NCBI GenBank assembly: GCA_027575765.1
Contig: JANBPT010000056.1
Span: forward strand, 1 to 64,000
Reading direction: 5' to 3'
Length of the DNA stretch: 64,000 bases
DNA from: Tieghemiomyces parasiticus
Lineage: Eukaryota > Kickxellomycota > Dimargaritomycetes > Dimargaritales > Dimargaritaceae
The position numbers and the translations under genes are program-made. Positions 33,653-45,561 of the stretch are shown piece by piece. How positions within the stretch are numbered: position 1 is the stretch's first letter; every line of letters starts with the position of its first letter. The notes under the pieces were generated by a model. That model had not been told where the DNA came from. It did not search any database and was given only the letters and a program-made list of their open reading frames with translations.

Positions 33653-34945
33653 ATGCTTGCCAGAACGCCCCTGTCGGCCGCCCTCAAGAGCGCCGCTCGC
33701 TTCGCCGTGAGCCGCCCGGGTCAGGTAGGTCACTAGCGCCCTACACCGTCGCTTCTTGAGTCCCAGTTTGGTGATGCGATTTTCTGGCACCCAGCGCACC
33801 CGTCCTTTAAGCCTTCGACAGCATCTAACCTTCTATCAACCGAATTTTACACACACACACACACACCCGACAACATGATTTCGCCGCCCACCCCAGGCCC
33901 GCCGTATGACCACCCAGGCCGCCGAGTCGACCGCTAAGGTAATTTCACTCCCTCCCCCGCTGGCGCATCTAAACCGGCTAGCGATTGACTTGCCAGGGCA
34001 GCCTCTCGAGTCAATTTCGTAGCGATACTAGGGCGGCTAGTCTCCTTAATAACTAACATCCCCCCTTCCAACGGTATCTATGTCCACTGACACCTCCCTT
34101 TCTACCAGCCTTCCTGGACCAACACCATGTTGACTGCCGGTGGGATGGCCACCGTAGGTACGGCTCTGGGTATGTATTACCTGGAGAGCCACACCGCGCA
34201 CGCCAACATGGCCGACGAGGGTTTGCACCCTCCTGCCTACCCGTGGGCTCACCGGGGTTTGTTTGACTCCTTCGACCACGCCAGTGTGCGCCGCGGCTAC
34301 CAGGTGTACAAGGAGGTGTGCTCGTCGTGCCACTCGATGGACCGCATCGCCTTCCGTAACTTGGTGAACGTGACCCACACCCTTGATGAGGCCAAGGCCC
34401 TGGCTGAGGAGTACGAGTTCAAGGACGGACCGGATGAGCACGGCGAGATGTTCATGCGCCCGGGTAAGCTCTCGGATTACCTCCCGGGGCCCTACCCGAA
34501 CGAGGAGGCGGCCCGCGCGGCCAACGCCGGCGCCTACCCGCCCGATCTCAGTTTGATGGGCAAGGCCCGTCACGGTGGTGCCGACTACATCTACGCCCTG
34601 CTCACCGGGTACCATGATCCCCCGGCCGGTGTGGAGATTCGCGATGGCCTCAACTACAACCCGTACTTCCCCGGCGGTGCCATTGCCATGGCCCGTGTCC
34701 TGTTTGATGACCTGGTCGAGTACGAGGACGGTACCCCGGCCACCACCAGTCAGATGGCTAAGGATGTGACCAATTTCTTGGCGTGGACTGCCGAGCCCGA
34801 GCTCGACGAGCGCAAGCGCACCGGTGCCAAGGCCCTCATCCTCTTCGGTACCCTGTTCGCCCTGTCCTTGTACCTCAAGCGCCTCAAGTTCGCCTCGCTC
34901 AAAACCCGCAAGATAGTATACCGTCCCCCGCCCAAGTCCCACTAA
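33653..34945 (+). CDS. CYT1: cytochrome c1 of respiratory complex III
   Basis: Exons 33653-33724, 33898-33939 and 34109-34945 (donors CAG|GTAGGT and AAG|GTAATT, acceptors CCCAG|GCC and ACCAG|CCT, phase 0 throughout) give 316 aa. The first two exons encode a basic, Ala/Ser-rich presequence ([20 protein letters not shown]). The mature protein has the haem site CSSCHS after YKEVC, the [19 protein letters not shown] segment that bears the conserved haem region, [12 protein letters not shown], and a C-terminal membrane anchor ([19 protein letters not shown]) followed by a basic tail. It carries electrons from the Rieske protein to cytochrome c in the inner mitochondrial membrane. It is fully intact. 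Confidence 0.95.
33849..33866. repeat. (AC)n microsatellite in intron 1 of CYT1
   Basis: An uninterrupted AC run shortly before the acceptor of the second exon. Confidence 0.8.
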
Positions 34946-35459
34946 CTTGATTGGAAAACGGTCGGCACGAGGAGTCGGGGGGGGTGTAGATCCCCTGGGT
35001 GTGTTTGTAGATGACGGGGTAAACTAGGCGGTGGGAGGCAGACTTGATTTTCCGCCGCCTTTTGGACCGTTCTGGCTACTACTACGACACAGGCCAGGTT
35101 GGTAGCCCCACTCTAGCCTTCTATCTTATTGGCCTACATTTTTTTCAGCTGCTCCGTAAGGCCCGGCACTGATTGTGCACATTAGATCCGTAGCACGCCG
35201 ACCCATCTTTGGCACGGCGTCCAGGATAAGGCCCGTCAAAGCTTAATCGGCGGCATTTCAAATGACTATTAAAAAAAGCAACCACTTTCCTCAAACTCCT
35301 TTGCACCGGAAATACTTACAACTTTATCTAACCTGTCGATGTGGGCTGCATGATATCGTGGGCGTAAATGTGCGACTTTGATCGAGACAAGGGAGGGGGT
35401 CCCGATTGGAACCCTGGGGTCACGGTAGGATAAGCAAGTGCTAAACGACTCGAATCCCT
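34946..35459. other. convergent 3' region
   Basis: 514 nt between convergent CYT1 and glutathione synthetase genes. It has short A and T runs (near 35138 and 35270) and no coding signal. Confidence 0.5.
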
Positions 35460-38400
35460 CTAAATCAGAAGCGGGCTGTCAATCACCCCAAACCCTGCAG
35501 CAATACCACCCTCGTTGGAAGACTCGACCTTGGTCCGGAGGAGATGGCCGCGTGTCTCGTTGATGTGGACGGTTCCGTCCTCGTCGCTAATCAAGTATAG
35601 GGTGGCCAGAAAAAGTGGGGAACAGAGCCGGTCAATACCACGGCTAACCATAAATTGGCCCCGCATAGCCAATCCAGTCAGTCCTTCCTAGACAACCCCC
35701 CTTTTTCCGCGACCCAACTTACCTCAGCCAGGCCCCGAAGATGCCGAGTTCGCTGATGACAGGCCCGTGGTGCAGCTCGCCGTTACGGATCAGTAGGTTG
35801 TGGACCTTGGGCGGGCGGATGAGGTCCATCAAAATGTGGGCCTCCTGCTCCGACTCGTTCATATGACGCAGGACTCCGGGAATATCCGTGCCGTAAATAT
35901 TGTTGCCTAGTGTAGGTAAAGATATGGATGGCCATGTGACACCCTTCCCCCCCTCTCCGCGAAGGTTAGCTAAGGATAAACGGATTTTACAGGCCGACAA
36001 GGCCAAACTCGGATCCGGGTCGACTGTGGCCTTCCCAGGTATTTAGTCTGACATGATAAACCAGTGAGAATTAACTTACCACCACCCTCGCGCTGAGGTT
36101 TCATCACGAAGTTCTCTGGTGACTCCAGAGCCTGGGCCACTGCCTGGCGACCCGCAGGCGAACTGTCCATTGGGTAGAGCCCCGTAAAGCAGTCCCGGAG
36201 CTGTTGGCAGACCGCTGGCTCGTCAATGAACCTGGTAGCGATGAGTGTATAGAATGTGGCCAGTGTGATATTCAATCAGCTCTGTACCGCAGCAACAATG
36301 AGCGGGAGCTGGACCTAAATGAAAAACAATAATTAGTTAGGAACCACCTATCCATCACGATGCAACTTACCTCTCCAGGGCACCGGGGCGACTGAGGACC
36401 TCCTGTACTTTCTTGGTCCCGGCGAGTTGGTAGGCGATGTTGGGGCACTTAATGGCCCATGAGCGCTCTAGTAACCCACGGGCCGTCCAGTCCTAAAAAA
36501 TGGCATGGCATGATAGCGGCGATGGAGGTCAGCCAGTCAAGTTATCGGTATAATAGCGATTCACTCCCCTCACCGAAGGGAAATGGCCGCACAAGGTTAG
36601 TCGGATTGTATTGCCTTGCTCTTCGGCATGGATACTAACCTCTTCGCAGTTATAGTCGTCCGGGCTGTAGCCCCAGCGATAGTAAATGACGGCCACTTCT
36701 TGACCGTTCCTAAACGGAAAGAGAGGGGGGTTACGGTACAATGGCGTGGTGGGTAAGGTACGAGATAGGGTTAGGATAGGACGGTCAGGGTCATTACATT
36801 GTGAATGATTTCAAAGCCAATGTAGGGAGCGTTCAGGTCAACCCTCGGCCCTTCTACTTACACCATGGCGTGGTTAGCGGAATCCAGTTTGACCTTCTGT
36901 GTCACCTCGGCGACAGTCAGGCGCACTAGATTAATGTTGTGCCTAATAGATACAAGTAAGAAGAGATAGGGCCACCCGGAAGGCGGTTAGTTAGCTTCGA
37001 GCCACGACGCAACCCCTGGTCAGCCTTGGTCCGGAAGCGAGGCCATGTTTTCTAAACAAATAAAAATTGATCGGGCTTACTTGGTCTGCAGCTCGTATTC
37101 AACGAACCGCTGGTCGTAAATGTTGCGCTCATTGGGCTGGACGACCATCAGGACGATTGCACTGCAATGAGTTAGGAGGTGTGGGATCAATGTAGGGCAG
37201 GTGAGTAGACCGGATTGGTTTGTCCCCTCATTTAGTGATGCTTTCCTGGGACGATCGAATCACACTATGGCAAGCAGGCAACCAATCTTCGAGGCAATGT
37301 AAAATTGGTAAGACCCTGTACGCTACGTACTTTGGTTTGCCGTACACGGACCAGGCTTTGGCAAGGAGGTCGCCCAAGCCATGCAGTGAATTGTTCCGCG
37401 GAAGGTGATGGTCTGGGTTGGTATCCAGTGCGGGGTTTGAGGCCACGAGTAGTTGACGGTAATCAGGATGTTTCCAGAGGTAACTGGTACGTGAGGCCGA
37501 TATGTGGGGTATGGGTACGAAGGGCGTGTTCGATTAGTACGGTATATTATCCTACTGCGCGTTACATGGGGCTGATTATGACCTTAATCCCACAGTATTA
37601 ATGTGTATGGCTTACCGGTGGAAATCGGTGGTGACCTGACCGAGACTGGCAAAGGATACCGAGACGGTGTTGAACTCGACCTGCTGGATGGTCTGGGCCG
37701 TGGACAACTGGCCGTCTGGCGCGTGCAGCAGGTAATCGGAGCGATGGAAACCCATGACGGCCGTTTGACGCTTAATCCCCGAGTGGGTGGTCAAAAGTGG
37801 ATGGGTGAGGACTTGTGGCCAGGCCGGGTTAGACGGCTACCCGGGAACCTCATGGACCCCAGGCCAGTGGAGAAGGCCGATAGACCTCACCATCAGTCTA
37901 CTTGTGGATTTCTTTTTCGCTCTGGACCACGGGTGGCGAAGCTGGTCCTGAGAAAGGGCATCACGGCCAGAATGGCTAGATCTGTTACTTACCTGGTTGC
38001 GCGGCGTTTCACGATCCACACGGTAGAGATCATACAGACGGCGGGTAAACTCATCCGCCTTAATCAAGCTGTCGAAAGTGGGAATATGATTGTCATGGGA
38101 GTATAAGGAATTAGCAGTTGAAAAATCACCTAGCCCTTACCTACCCCGCCAGGATTGCATATCCCTTCCGCTGTTTTCCACCGGCCATACCTTGACAAAT
38201 AAGTTTCCAGGAACTCGTCATCCGCAGCGATACGGTCAAACAGTCTGTTAAGGTGGGGTTGGATGGTCAAGGCACGTTCAAAGCCAGCACGGGGGAAGGG
38301 GGACGGGAATAGCGCCAAGGGGGCGTGGACCGCCAACCCGGCGGCGTTGGATAGCTGGGCGCCGTCAGCAGCGGGTTTCATAACCAACCCATGCGACAGC

Positions 38401-38486
38401 GCGTAGTCGACGGCCAGCTCGCCGAGGGTCCGGACTCGGGGGTCCGCCGGGTCGGACGGGTAGGTGACAGTGTTGAGACTGGCCAT
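35460..38486 (-). CDS. GSH2: glutathione synthetase (eukaryotic type)
   Basis: Eleven exons: 38486-38191, 38068-37993, 37836-37616, 37483-37331, 37161-37081, 36942-36862, 36709-36640, 36492-36371, 36231-36080, 35906-35723 and 35586-35460. Every junction is GT-AG with continuous phase, giving 520 aa. The enzyme joins gamma-glutamylcysteine and glycine using ATP. Recognisable family segments are [106 protein letters not shown], the glycine-rich ATP loop [23 protein letters not shown] and the lid [20 protein letters not shown]. The length is slightly above human GSS (474 aa). A dispersed, intron-rich structure like this is unusual beside the intronless yeast gene. Confidence 0.95.
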
Positions 38487-39034
38487 GCTCAGCGGAATGA
38501 GGCGGCAGTGGGGCGGAAGGAGGGAGGGAGGGAGAGCGGGTACTGAGGTAAGGGTAAATGGAAGCCGTAGGGTGGAGGTGGAACAGGGTCAGCATTCGAA
38601 GCGGCGTAGGGGACGAGGACACCGTCGTTGGACGGGGAACGAATGGGCAGCGGTGTAGCGACATCCACCTGTCCCTCTTCCGCTTTGGGTGGCTGAGACG
38701 TTCCAGCGGAAGTGCAGCTGGGCGCCCCCAAGGAGAGGGAGGGGTGAGAAAAACCCTGCGGAGGGCGCCATTGGCCCTGCTAGCTGATGGGCCGTCCAAA
38801 CGGTTTGTCAGCACCGTGCCTTCGCAGACATACGGTGGAAACCCGCTTCAGTCCCACTCCCTCTTCCGCAGCTAGCCCTGAATCGGTAAAGGGGTGCCTC
38901 TCAACCCGTCTAAAACCGTCCACCCACAGCGGCCACAGTAGTTACAAGATATTTTATTGAGACGGTGTGGCCACCGGACTCTAGTTGTATAAACATGCAT
39001 GTTACAAGCACCAGGCCGACTTTGAGCGGGCGCT
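38487..39034. other. promoter region of glutathione synthetase
   Basis: 548 nt between two minus-strand genes. It must hold the glutathione synthetase promoter and the 3' end of the next gene upstream. The overlapping ORFs on both strands are compositionally biased and unrecognised. Confidence 0.45.
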
Positions 39035-39304
39035 TTAAAGCTCGCCATGGACTACGGGGGCCGCCGCCGGCGAGTCCATGTTAGGCAGGGGGCCGTGGGG
39101 CCAGTCGTAGCCTAGTTTGGCCTGTACCTCCAGGCGCCGTTGCTCAACTGCCTGTTCCAGCTGGCGACGGTTCTCGTCGTGTTTACTGGGGTCTGTCCAA
39201 TGGGGAACCGGGTACAGACCGGACTGGGCGAGCGGTATGGCCTGTAGTAGGAGGTAGATGACCGAAACAAAGGCGAATAGAATGTGCCGGGCGAAGAAAG
39301 GCAT
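39035..39304 (-). CDS. small single-pass membrane protein, unknown
   Basis: 89 aa from ATG at 39304, with a longer in-frame extension upstream that lacks coding character. The N-terminus (PFFARHILFAFVSVIYLLLQ) is a strong hydrophobic segment, either a signal anchor or signal peptide. It is followed by a charged helical stretch (HDENRRQLEQAVEQRRLEVQ) and a Pro/Ala-rich end. I do not recognise the family. The layout resembles small inner-mitochondrial-membrane or ER proteins, which is only a guess. The ATG and reading frame look convincing because the upstream DNA switches to a pyrimidine-rich leader. Confidence 0.5.
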   Translation of the reverse strand: MPFFARHILFAFVSVIYLLLQAIPLAQSGLYPVPHWTDPSKHDENRRQLEQAVEQRRLEVQAKLGYDWPHGPLPNMDSPAAAPVVHGEL

Positions 39305-39782
39305 GGTGGAGCGGATGGAATGGGTAGGTGTGGGTGAAAGGATGTGAGAGTGGCGAGATGCCGTGAGTGTTGTGACTGTGGTAAGGAATGGGAAAAAGGG
39401 AAAGTCAACAAATCTCTTAATACGTAGGCCAAACACGCTGGCCTGCTTACTGGGGCACGCGCCCAAGTTTGTTTTATTTATTTTATTACTTTACAAACTC
39501 CGGTCGCCCACATCGTACTAACCTTTCTCCACTCGGCCGGGGCGACCAATGATGCGAGTATTTAACTGATGCGCACCAGGATAAGTAATGGCACGTTCGT
39601 CAAGTTTTGATCGATGTGGGCCTTCGATCCGTGCTATTCGTTTCGATTAAGGTGGCGGGGGGCTGCGCTCCGTAGCATTTACGACAGAGTAAGGTGAGAG
39701 AGAATAGGTGGCGGGTGAGACCTACAGCAGAATCTACCGGTTTTATTGTGATGTCCCTGGAATTGACTAAGGTACCAATGGG
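39305..39782. other. spacer
   Basis: 478 nt between two minus-strand genes. An AT-rich TTTATTTATTTTATTAC element lies near 39472-39489. No gene is recognised. Confidence 0.45.
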
Positions 39783-40340
39783 TTACTCCCAGAGCTTCTT
39801 GCGGATCTGGGCCTTCTCGACCTTGAGCTCCTCGTCCTCGATTCTCTTCTCAAGTTTTTCCTCCACAGCGCACGCCTTCTCGATGGCCTTGAACTTCCGC
39901 CGCTTGGCCTTAGTAGTGAGGGGCTTGGTGACCTTTTTCTTTTGTATGCTGGTCGGTGTAGCAATATGGACCCGAGCAGAGAAGGAAACGGGTTGTAGAT
40001 AGGTACGCCGGGTTAGCTGTCGTTGGCATAGGGAGCCGGAACAGCTTGGAGGTCTTGGGCAATATCGGACCGGGCTTGCTGGGAGGGTATTCAAAGAGAG
40101 TGGCCAGTGACTTACATACTGTTCTGCTGTATCGCAATATGCGGGCTCACTGGTACGGCAGGGAGAAACAAGAGCAGAAGTTGAGGGTTTAGTCATCAGA
40201 TCTGGTACGGATTGGGGGATATCGGATAGAGTTGGCTAGCGAACGAGCACCGGCGCGTTCGTTGCAAGAAACTGATAGTACCTACCTTTCAATGCCACAG
40301 CGCTTTCGGCTTCTGATTTCTTGTCTGCTCGATGTTGAAC
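39783..40340 (-). CDS. small basic coiled-coil protein, Alb1-like ribosome biogenesis factor
   Basis: At least three exons: about 40340-40286 (5' end not resolved), 40149-40116 (34 nt) and 39948-39783, with GT-AG junctions and matching phases. The readable product is about 80 residues. It has a charged segment (HRADKKSEAESAVALK), a short SPHIAIQQNS link and a basic helical tail (QKKKVTKPLTTKAKRRKFK, then EKLEKRIEDEELKVEKAQI) ending KKLWE. Size, charge and the helical Lys/Glu end resemble the Alb1 family of nucleolar pre-60S shuttling factors. I could not find the start codon, so the upper bound is approximate. The assignment rests on general resemblance only. Confidence 0.45.
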
Positions 40341-41097
40341 ACAAGGTAAAAAGTATCGGTGCTTTTCAGTATGCTGCGTTAGCTCAAGGCATCCCCCGTT
40401 GACACAACGCTAGTCCAGTCCATTCGAACACAGAAAGGGCGTTGGAAAAGATGGCACCAGTTCGTTACACGCTCTCCACTACACTTACTCCTTTTACCCA
40501 TGGCGACAGTCAATGGCAGTGATTCGTAGTGAGGCAGGCTGCGAGTCAAAGTGGCACACGGGTTGTGGGGCTCGGGCAGGACAGGATGTCTTGGGTAAAA
40601 CTTGTGGACGCTAAGAGACTTGCTGGCGCGAGTGGTGTCAACTCGATTGCTGGAGACAAATAGGCCTAGCTATGGGGTGATTGAACGGAATTTCACGGCC
40701 GGGTCTGTGGATACGTTGGAGAAGAGGGGAGGTACAAATGCGAACATACCCTCTAACCGATGTTGGAATGAGCGATGCGGTGGTAGGCGTGCTCAGTGAA
40801 AAAAACCAAAAAAAAATCCTACCAAGAGCTGCGGACGACCCATAGACTAGACGGAGGGCTGGTGGTTATTTGAAGGGTTATGCATAAAGGCCTTGGTATT
40901 AAATTTCGTGTATGCAACTCGGCACTTTTTGGTACCAGCCGCTTCAACTCGATGCAAAGCTTCACTTCTTTGTTTTAGATTCATATTAACTAATTTGAAT
41001 GGCAAATCTCAAAAGCGGTTGACGGTCACTGGCCGCCCAATATATATATATAGATGCCACCATATCGTTTAGGATTTTCTAAGCCAAATGATGTTTA
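40341..41097. other. spacer before the mariner relic
   Basis: No gene is recognised. A (TA)n run at about 41041-41052 lies close to the end of the mariner-derived sequence. Inverted terminal repeats could not be made out. Confidence 0.4.
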
Positions 41098-42075
41098 TTA
41101 AATATAATCACCGCCACTATGTACCACTTGTTGACCTCGTTCAAGCCAGCCACCAAAGCAGGCTCTAGAGTCACTTGATTGGAGCCTGGTAAATTCCGAG
41201 TACCAGGTGTCCACGACCGCCTTCACTGTGGTGAACTTTTTACCCGTCGGCTGCTGTTTGACATTTCTGAACAGCCAGAAGTCACAGGGGGCCAGGCCAG
41301 CAGGACTGTAGGGAGGGGTTGAAAGTAGTTTAAGTTTAATGGCGGAAATACAGGCCTGGGTAGCTGCAGCATGATGCGGTGGTGCATTATCATGGTGGAG
41401 CCCTTGACACCAGGGGGGCTTGACATTCAGGTGTAATGGGCCACGCCTGGTGAAAAGCAATGGTCAGCATCACCTTGGGTGTGGTATAGCCTCGGCGGGT
41501 CTCAGTTGGGATTGGGCCACCTGTAGGGCACCACCTCCGGCAACTAGAGCCAGCAGGGGAGATCGTATGGGTATACCTAGGTCCCATCACCTGTGACGAT
41601 GGAGTCTAGTAGGTAGTCCCTGGTCCTGTCAAACTCCTCCAGGAACTCAGTGGCAAAACGTACCCGCTGGTGGTGTCGGTCATTGATAAAGGTGTGGGGG
41701 GGACCCAGCAATTGAAATAGCTGTGTAACCTCAGGTCCTTACGCGGAACTCTGCGCCTGGTACCAGGGGAAGCGTGGCAAGCCCAGGCCAGCTGCTCAGC
41801 AGTCAGTCAAGGGTCTTCCTCCAACAGTCTCAGGATCACGTCCCCATACAGTTCACCAAGGTCATCTGATGGGCGACCAGAACAAGGGTCATCTGCAAAG
41901 GAGTGGTGACCTATGTAAAAGCAAGCCAGCCACCTGTAGATGGTGGAGTGGCTAGGGGCAGTTGAGCCCAGCTTGGAAGTAAAAACATTCAGAATAGCAT
42001 CTGCCTTGCGGCCCTCCAGATAGTAATTATAAATAAGGACCCATACATCACACCTGGTTAACTTGGGTGGAGTGG
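41098..42075 (-). pseudogene. degenerate mariner-family (Tc1/mariner) transposase
   Basis: The minus strand reads a mariner transposase in pieces. The helix-turn-helix end (KLTRCDVWVLIYNYYLEG, LGSTAPSHSTIYRWL, DDPCSGRPSDDLGEL) lies at 41820-42070. The middle has the first catalytic Asp (VTGDGT then a stop where mariners have Trp, then VYPYD) near 41570. The C-terminal third (HHDNAPPHHAA and PYSPAGLAPCDFWLF) is open at 41098-41460. At least one frameshift and several stops separate the pieces, so no intact protein is made. The second catalytic Asp and the PCDFWLF block mark a mariner rather than a Tc1 element. Clear terminal repeats are not visible, although TA runs flank the region on both sides. 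Confidence 0.85.
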
Positions 42076-42284
42076 GGGAGGGGGGCTTTAAAAAATAGAC
42101 GTGATGGATGGTTAAAAAATAATTTAAATCAGAAATGCTTCAATTCTTGAATGCGTTATACCAATCGACTCGGCATCGTTGACTCGTCTAGGTTTCATTT
42201 GAACCACTGCGATCTGAGATCTCCAGCATAAAAGCGCCAACCGATTTAATTTCACCTATATATATATGTAATACTACCATCCTA

Positions 42285-44421
42285 CTACTGGCGGAGGGCC
42301 TCGACCTCCTCAATTTCCTTAGGCACAGTAGTAAGGTTGTCGTGGCCCGTTTCGGTCACAAGCACGCTATCTTCAATCCGCACGCCGCCCACATTCATGT
42401 ACTTGTCAACCACTGCGCGGTCGATATACTGAGCCTGCTGGGGGTCGGCGAAAGCCAGTTCAAGGAGGGGTTTGACAAAGTAGCACCCGGGCTCGACGGT
42501 GACAACCATCCCCGGCTGCAAGGTACGACGCATGCGTAGATTGCGGATACCTGGTTCGTCAATGCGCTGCACGCCCTTCGGGTAGCCAGCCACATCGTGC
42601 ACATCCAGACCGATACTGTGGCCCAGTCCGTGCGGGAAAAACACTGCGGCGACGTGGTGCTTCAGAATGTCGTCAATCTTGCCGTGCAGGACCCCCAAGC
42701 GGAGGAGGCCTTCGGCGCACACTTTGGTAGCCAAGCGGTGCATGTCCTCCCACTCCACTCCCGGGGCGATGTTCTTGAGTACGGTCTGGAGAGGAGAGGA
42801 GAGGGATAGGGTAACAGACAGAGGGTTGGTTAGACTCGGGAGGGGGCGTAGTGTAATACCAATTCTTCCGGCTCCGACTTCGGGCCAAGCACAGCCGTCC
42901 TCATTGCCCTACTGATGGGGTCGCGTACTGCAACCGATCAGCCAGCTCACCTTCTGCATATCCAGCACAATGCTGTAGATATCGCGGGCCTCGGGGGTGA
43001 ACTGTTTTCCCACAGGGAAAACTCGGGTGATATCAGACGCATAGCCCTGGTACTCGCACCCGGCGTCGACAAGGACCACATCAGACTTTCGGTCACAGTC
43101 TGCGCTGTTCTTGGTGTAGTGGAGGATGGAAGCGTTCGTGCCGCGACCCACGATGCCGCCGTAGGCCTGGTGGAGACCGCCCTGGGTGGCACACTCGAAG
43201 GCAAACTTGGCGTACAGCTCGCGCTCGTTGATACCCAGTCGCACATACTTCATCAGTTCTGCGTGTGCCCGGCTACTGATCTGGTTCGCCCTACGCATCA
43301 CCTCGACCTCCTCGGGAGTCTTGAACATGCGGGCCTCCTCGATGGCCCTAGATCGGGAAGGAGGGAGTGCAAGGGTAGAAAAGAAGAGGCCACAGGTTCA
43401 CGTAACCAGGCAAGGTATTGGAAGTTGGTCGTTGATGAATAGATGTAAAAGCGAATGGGGACTAGATACTATCGAGAACGTAATGATAGCGGATCACGTC
43501 AAAGTGACTGATGAATCAGAAGACGCGGTGGGTGTACTTACGGCAGCAGCTTGACCTCGTTCACACGGGCATGGTGATCGCCAAGCGATTTAAGATCGAC
43601 GTTATCGAGAGTGTAGATGGCCACAGTGGCGCTCTGGGTCAGCTGGTTGGCAATGGCGTGGGTGTACTGAACGTCGTCCACGGGGTATTTGGCCTTGAGC
43701 TCACTCAGGGATTCTGCTTGGAAGAATGGTTGGCGTCGGCATGGCAGTAAGTATCACGTATTGCACGAGGGTTCAAAGGGAAGGTATACACTTGGGTCTT
43801 GATTCACATGCTCACGACTAAAGTGGCCAAGTCGGCATTAAGCGACTGCGTCAATTGCACGACTAGGTTGAGTGTGTTGACTTACCCTGCTCGCCCACCC
43901 AAATAACTTCGTCCTCGGGCATTTTGGGCACGTAGAGCACACCATGGTCCTGGGCGATGTTGTAAATATACTCCAGGCCGGGCTCGTCGGCCCCGGTCAG
44001 GTAGTAAAAGTTGGTGTCCTGAAAGAAGGGCAGTTCCTGGCGGTATCGACATTGTATAAATATGAGGGGGGAAACAGTAGTGACGAAGGTAATCGAAGAT
44101 AAATGGGGTCAAAATTCAGGCAGTGTAGCGGGGCAATACTCTAATACTGGATATGACAGTCACAGGGCTACGCCCAGACCGAAGGCCCTTTTTCTGAAGG
44201 GAAAAGATGGGTGTAGGCTAGCCCGTAAGCTTTAAGCTACGCAGCCTGTCAGCACCACAAACGTCCGCTTATACATGGACTACGGAGCCGATTCGTGGAC
44301 TTACCGTGTCGGCACGGCCCTTTAGCTGAATATCGAACCCACGCAGGTAAATGAGACCTTCCGAAACGCCGAGGTTCTTGACCACCTTGTGGCAGTGAGA
44401 CTTGGCGGGGTAGTTGGACAT
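42285..44421 (-). CDS. Xaa-Pro peptidase (prolidase/aminopeptidase P, M24B)
   Basis: Five exons: 44421-44305, 44036-43886, 43713-43542, 43347-42951 and 42785-42285. All are GT-AG with continuous phase, giving 445 aa. The N-terminal domain includes FFQDTNFYYLTGADEPG. The catalytic pita-bread domain carries the five metal ligands in their usual contexts: VLVDAGCEYQGYASDITRVF (two Asp), FPHGLGHSIGLDVHD (His), VTVEPGCYF (Glu) and VRIEDSVLVTE (Glu). The family removes or splits N-terminal residues next to proline and uses two Mn or similar ions. The short N-terminus begins MSNYPAKSHC with no presequence, so a cytosolic enzyme is likely. Prolidase versus aminopeptidase P specificity cannot be set by eye. 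Confidence 0.92.
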
Positions 44422-45561
44422 GGTGACAGGCTCAATTGGGAGGTTGCGAAGGAAAGAAAAAAGGGAGGGTTGGATGTGAAAACTAGGATTGTAATGAAGG
44501 GTTATGGAATGGACGAGAAATGGCAGAGAGCGGGACAGACGGGGCAATGAGAGGAGGGGATCTCGGGTGACATATGGCTGGAAACCTAGGTGGGTACAAG
44601 TGGGGAAGTGCCTGGCAGGCCGATGAAATTAATCGTCAGCAGATAGCTCTGGTGCCTTGACTCGGGCCTTTCCAGTCGGCATGCCGACCCCACTGCTAGT
44701 CGACCTCTACGCTCAGTTTGAGGGTCCGGGCCTATCGGCGGATTCGACACGAAGCCTCATCCAATCTAAACCTCGCCATCTCTTCCCACCCTTACCGAGT
44801 CCCCCCCTCCCCACAGTCCTGCCAGTCAGGGGCCTGCAAGGCAACACAAATGCTGTGACTGGCCTTCGCCAATAGGCTTGGAATATGGCCCTATGGTCGC
44901 ACGTTCGGTCTGATTAATAAAAGGCTCCGCCCCCCTCCGCCGTCACAATGGTTCCACCCGACTGTTTGCAATGTCCCATCGCTACCAGTCGCACCTGTGT
45001 TACTGTTGACCTAAGGTTACGACGTATGGGCATTCCAGAGGCCGGGCTGTTCCATTCTATATGTATAGTTAGACGCGCGCCAGACAACCAGACATGGCGG
45101 CGACCCTTCGGAAAAAAAAAGCAAACTTGGCTATGGACAACGTGCCTCTCACATACGCCTCGGCTTGCAGAGGTATGGAAAATGGAGCGCTCTATTTAAA
45201 AAAAAAATTAAAAAAGGAAGGAAAGTACGGGTCATGGTCTGGTCTTGGGGCTCAAAGGTAGATTGTGGATACAGTGTTCTAGATAAAGAGTGGAACGGAA
45301 AGAAAACTATGGAGACAGTACAGAGGATGGATCCCGTTGGATGAACGTGTGTACATGGTATAAAGTGTAATTGGAAAAAAAATAAAAATGATATGATTTA
45401 GGAAAAAGTGGAAATGAACTTGCGGGGAGGGATTGGCCGCGACCGATTCTAGGTGCCGACCGAGTGTGAGGACTGAAAAGAGTAGGCAGCATCGTTTTCA
45501 AAACTATAGCTCCGACGCGTGCACGACCGGCGGGCTGTCCAATATGCCTCATCCCGCCGGC
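44422..45561. other. 1.1-kb spacer
   Basis: Between two minus-strand genes. It has A-rich tracts near 45111-45220 and 45379, and a TTAATAAAAGG element near 44915. ORFs are short and unrecognised. The peptidase promoter should lie near 44430-44600. Confidence 0.45.

Noticed and set aside
34046..34942. 298-codon minus-strand ORF opposite cytochrome c1
   Set aside because: It is the antisense shadow of the GC-rich CYT1 exon; the plus strand has all family motifs and clean splice sites.
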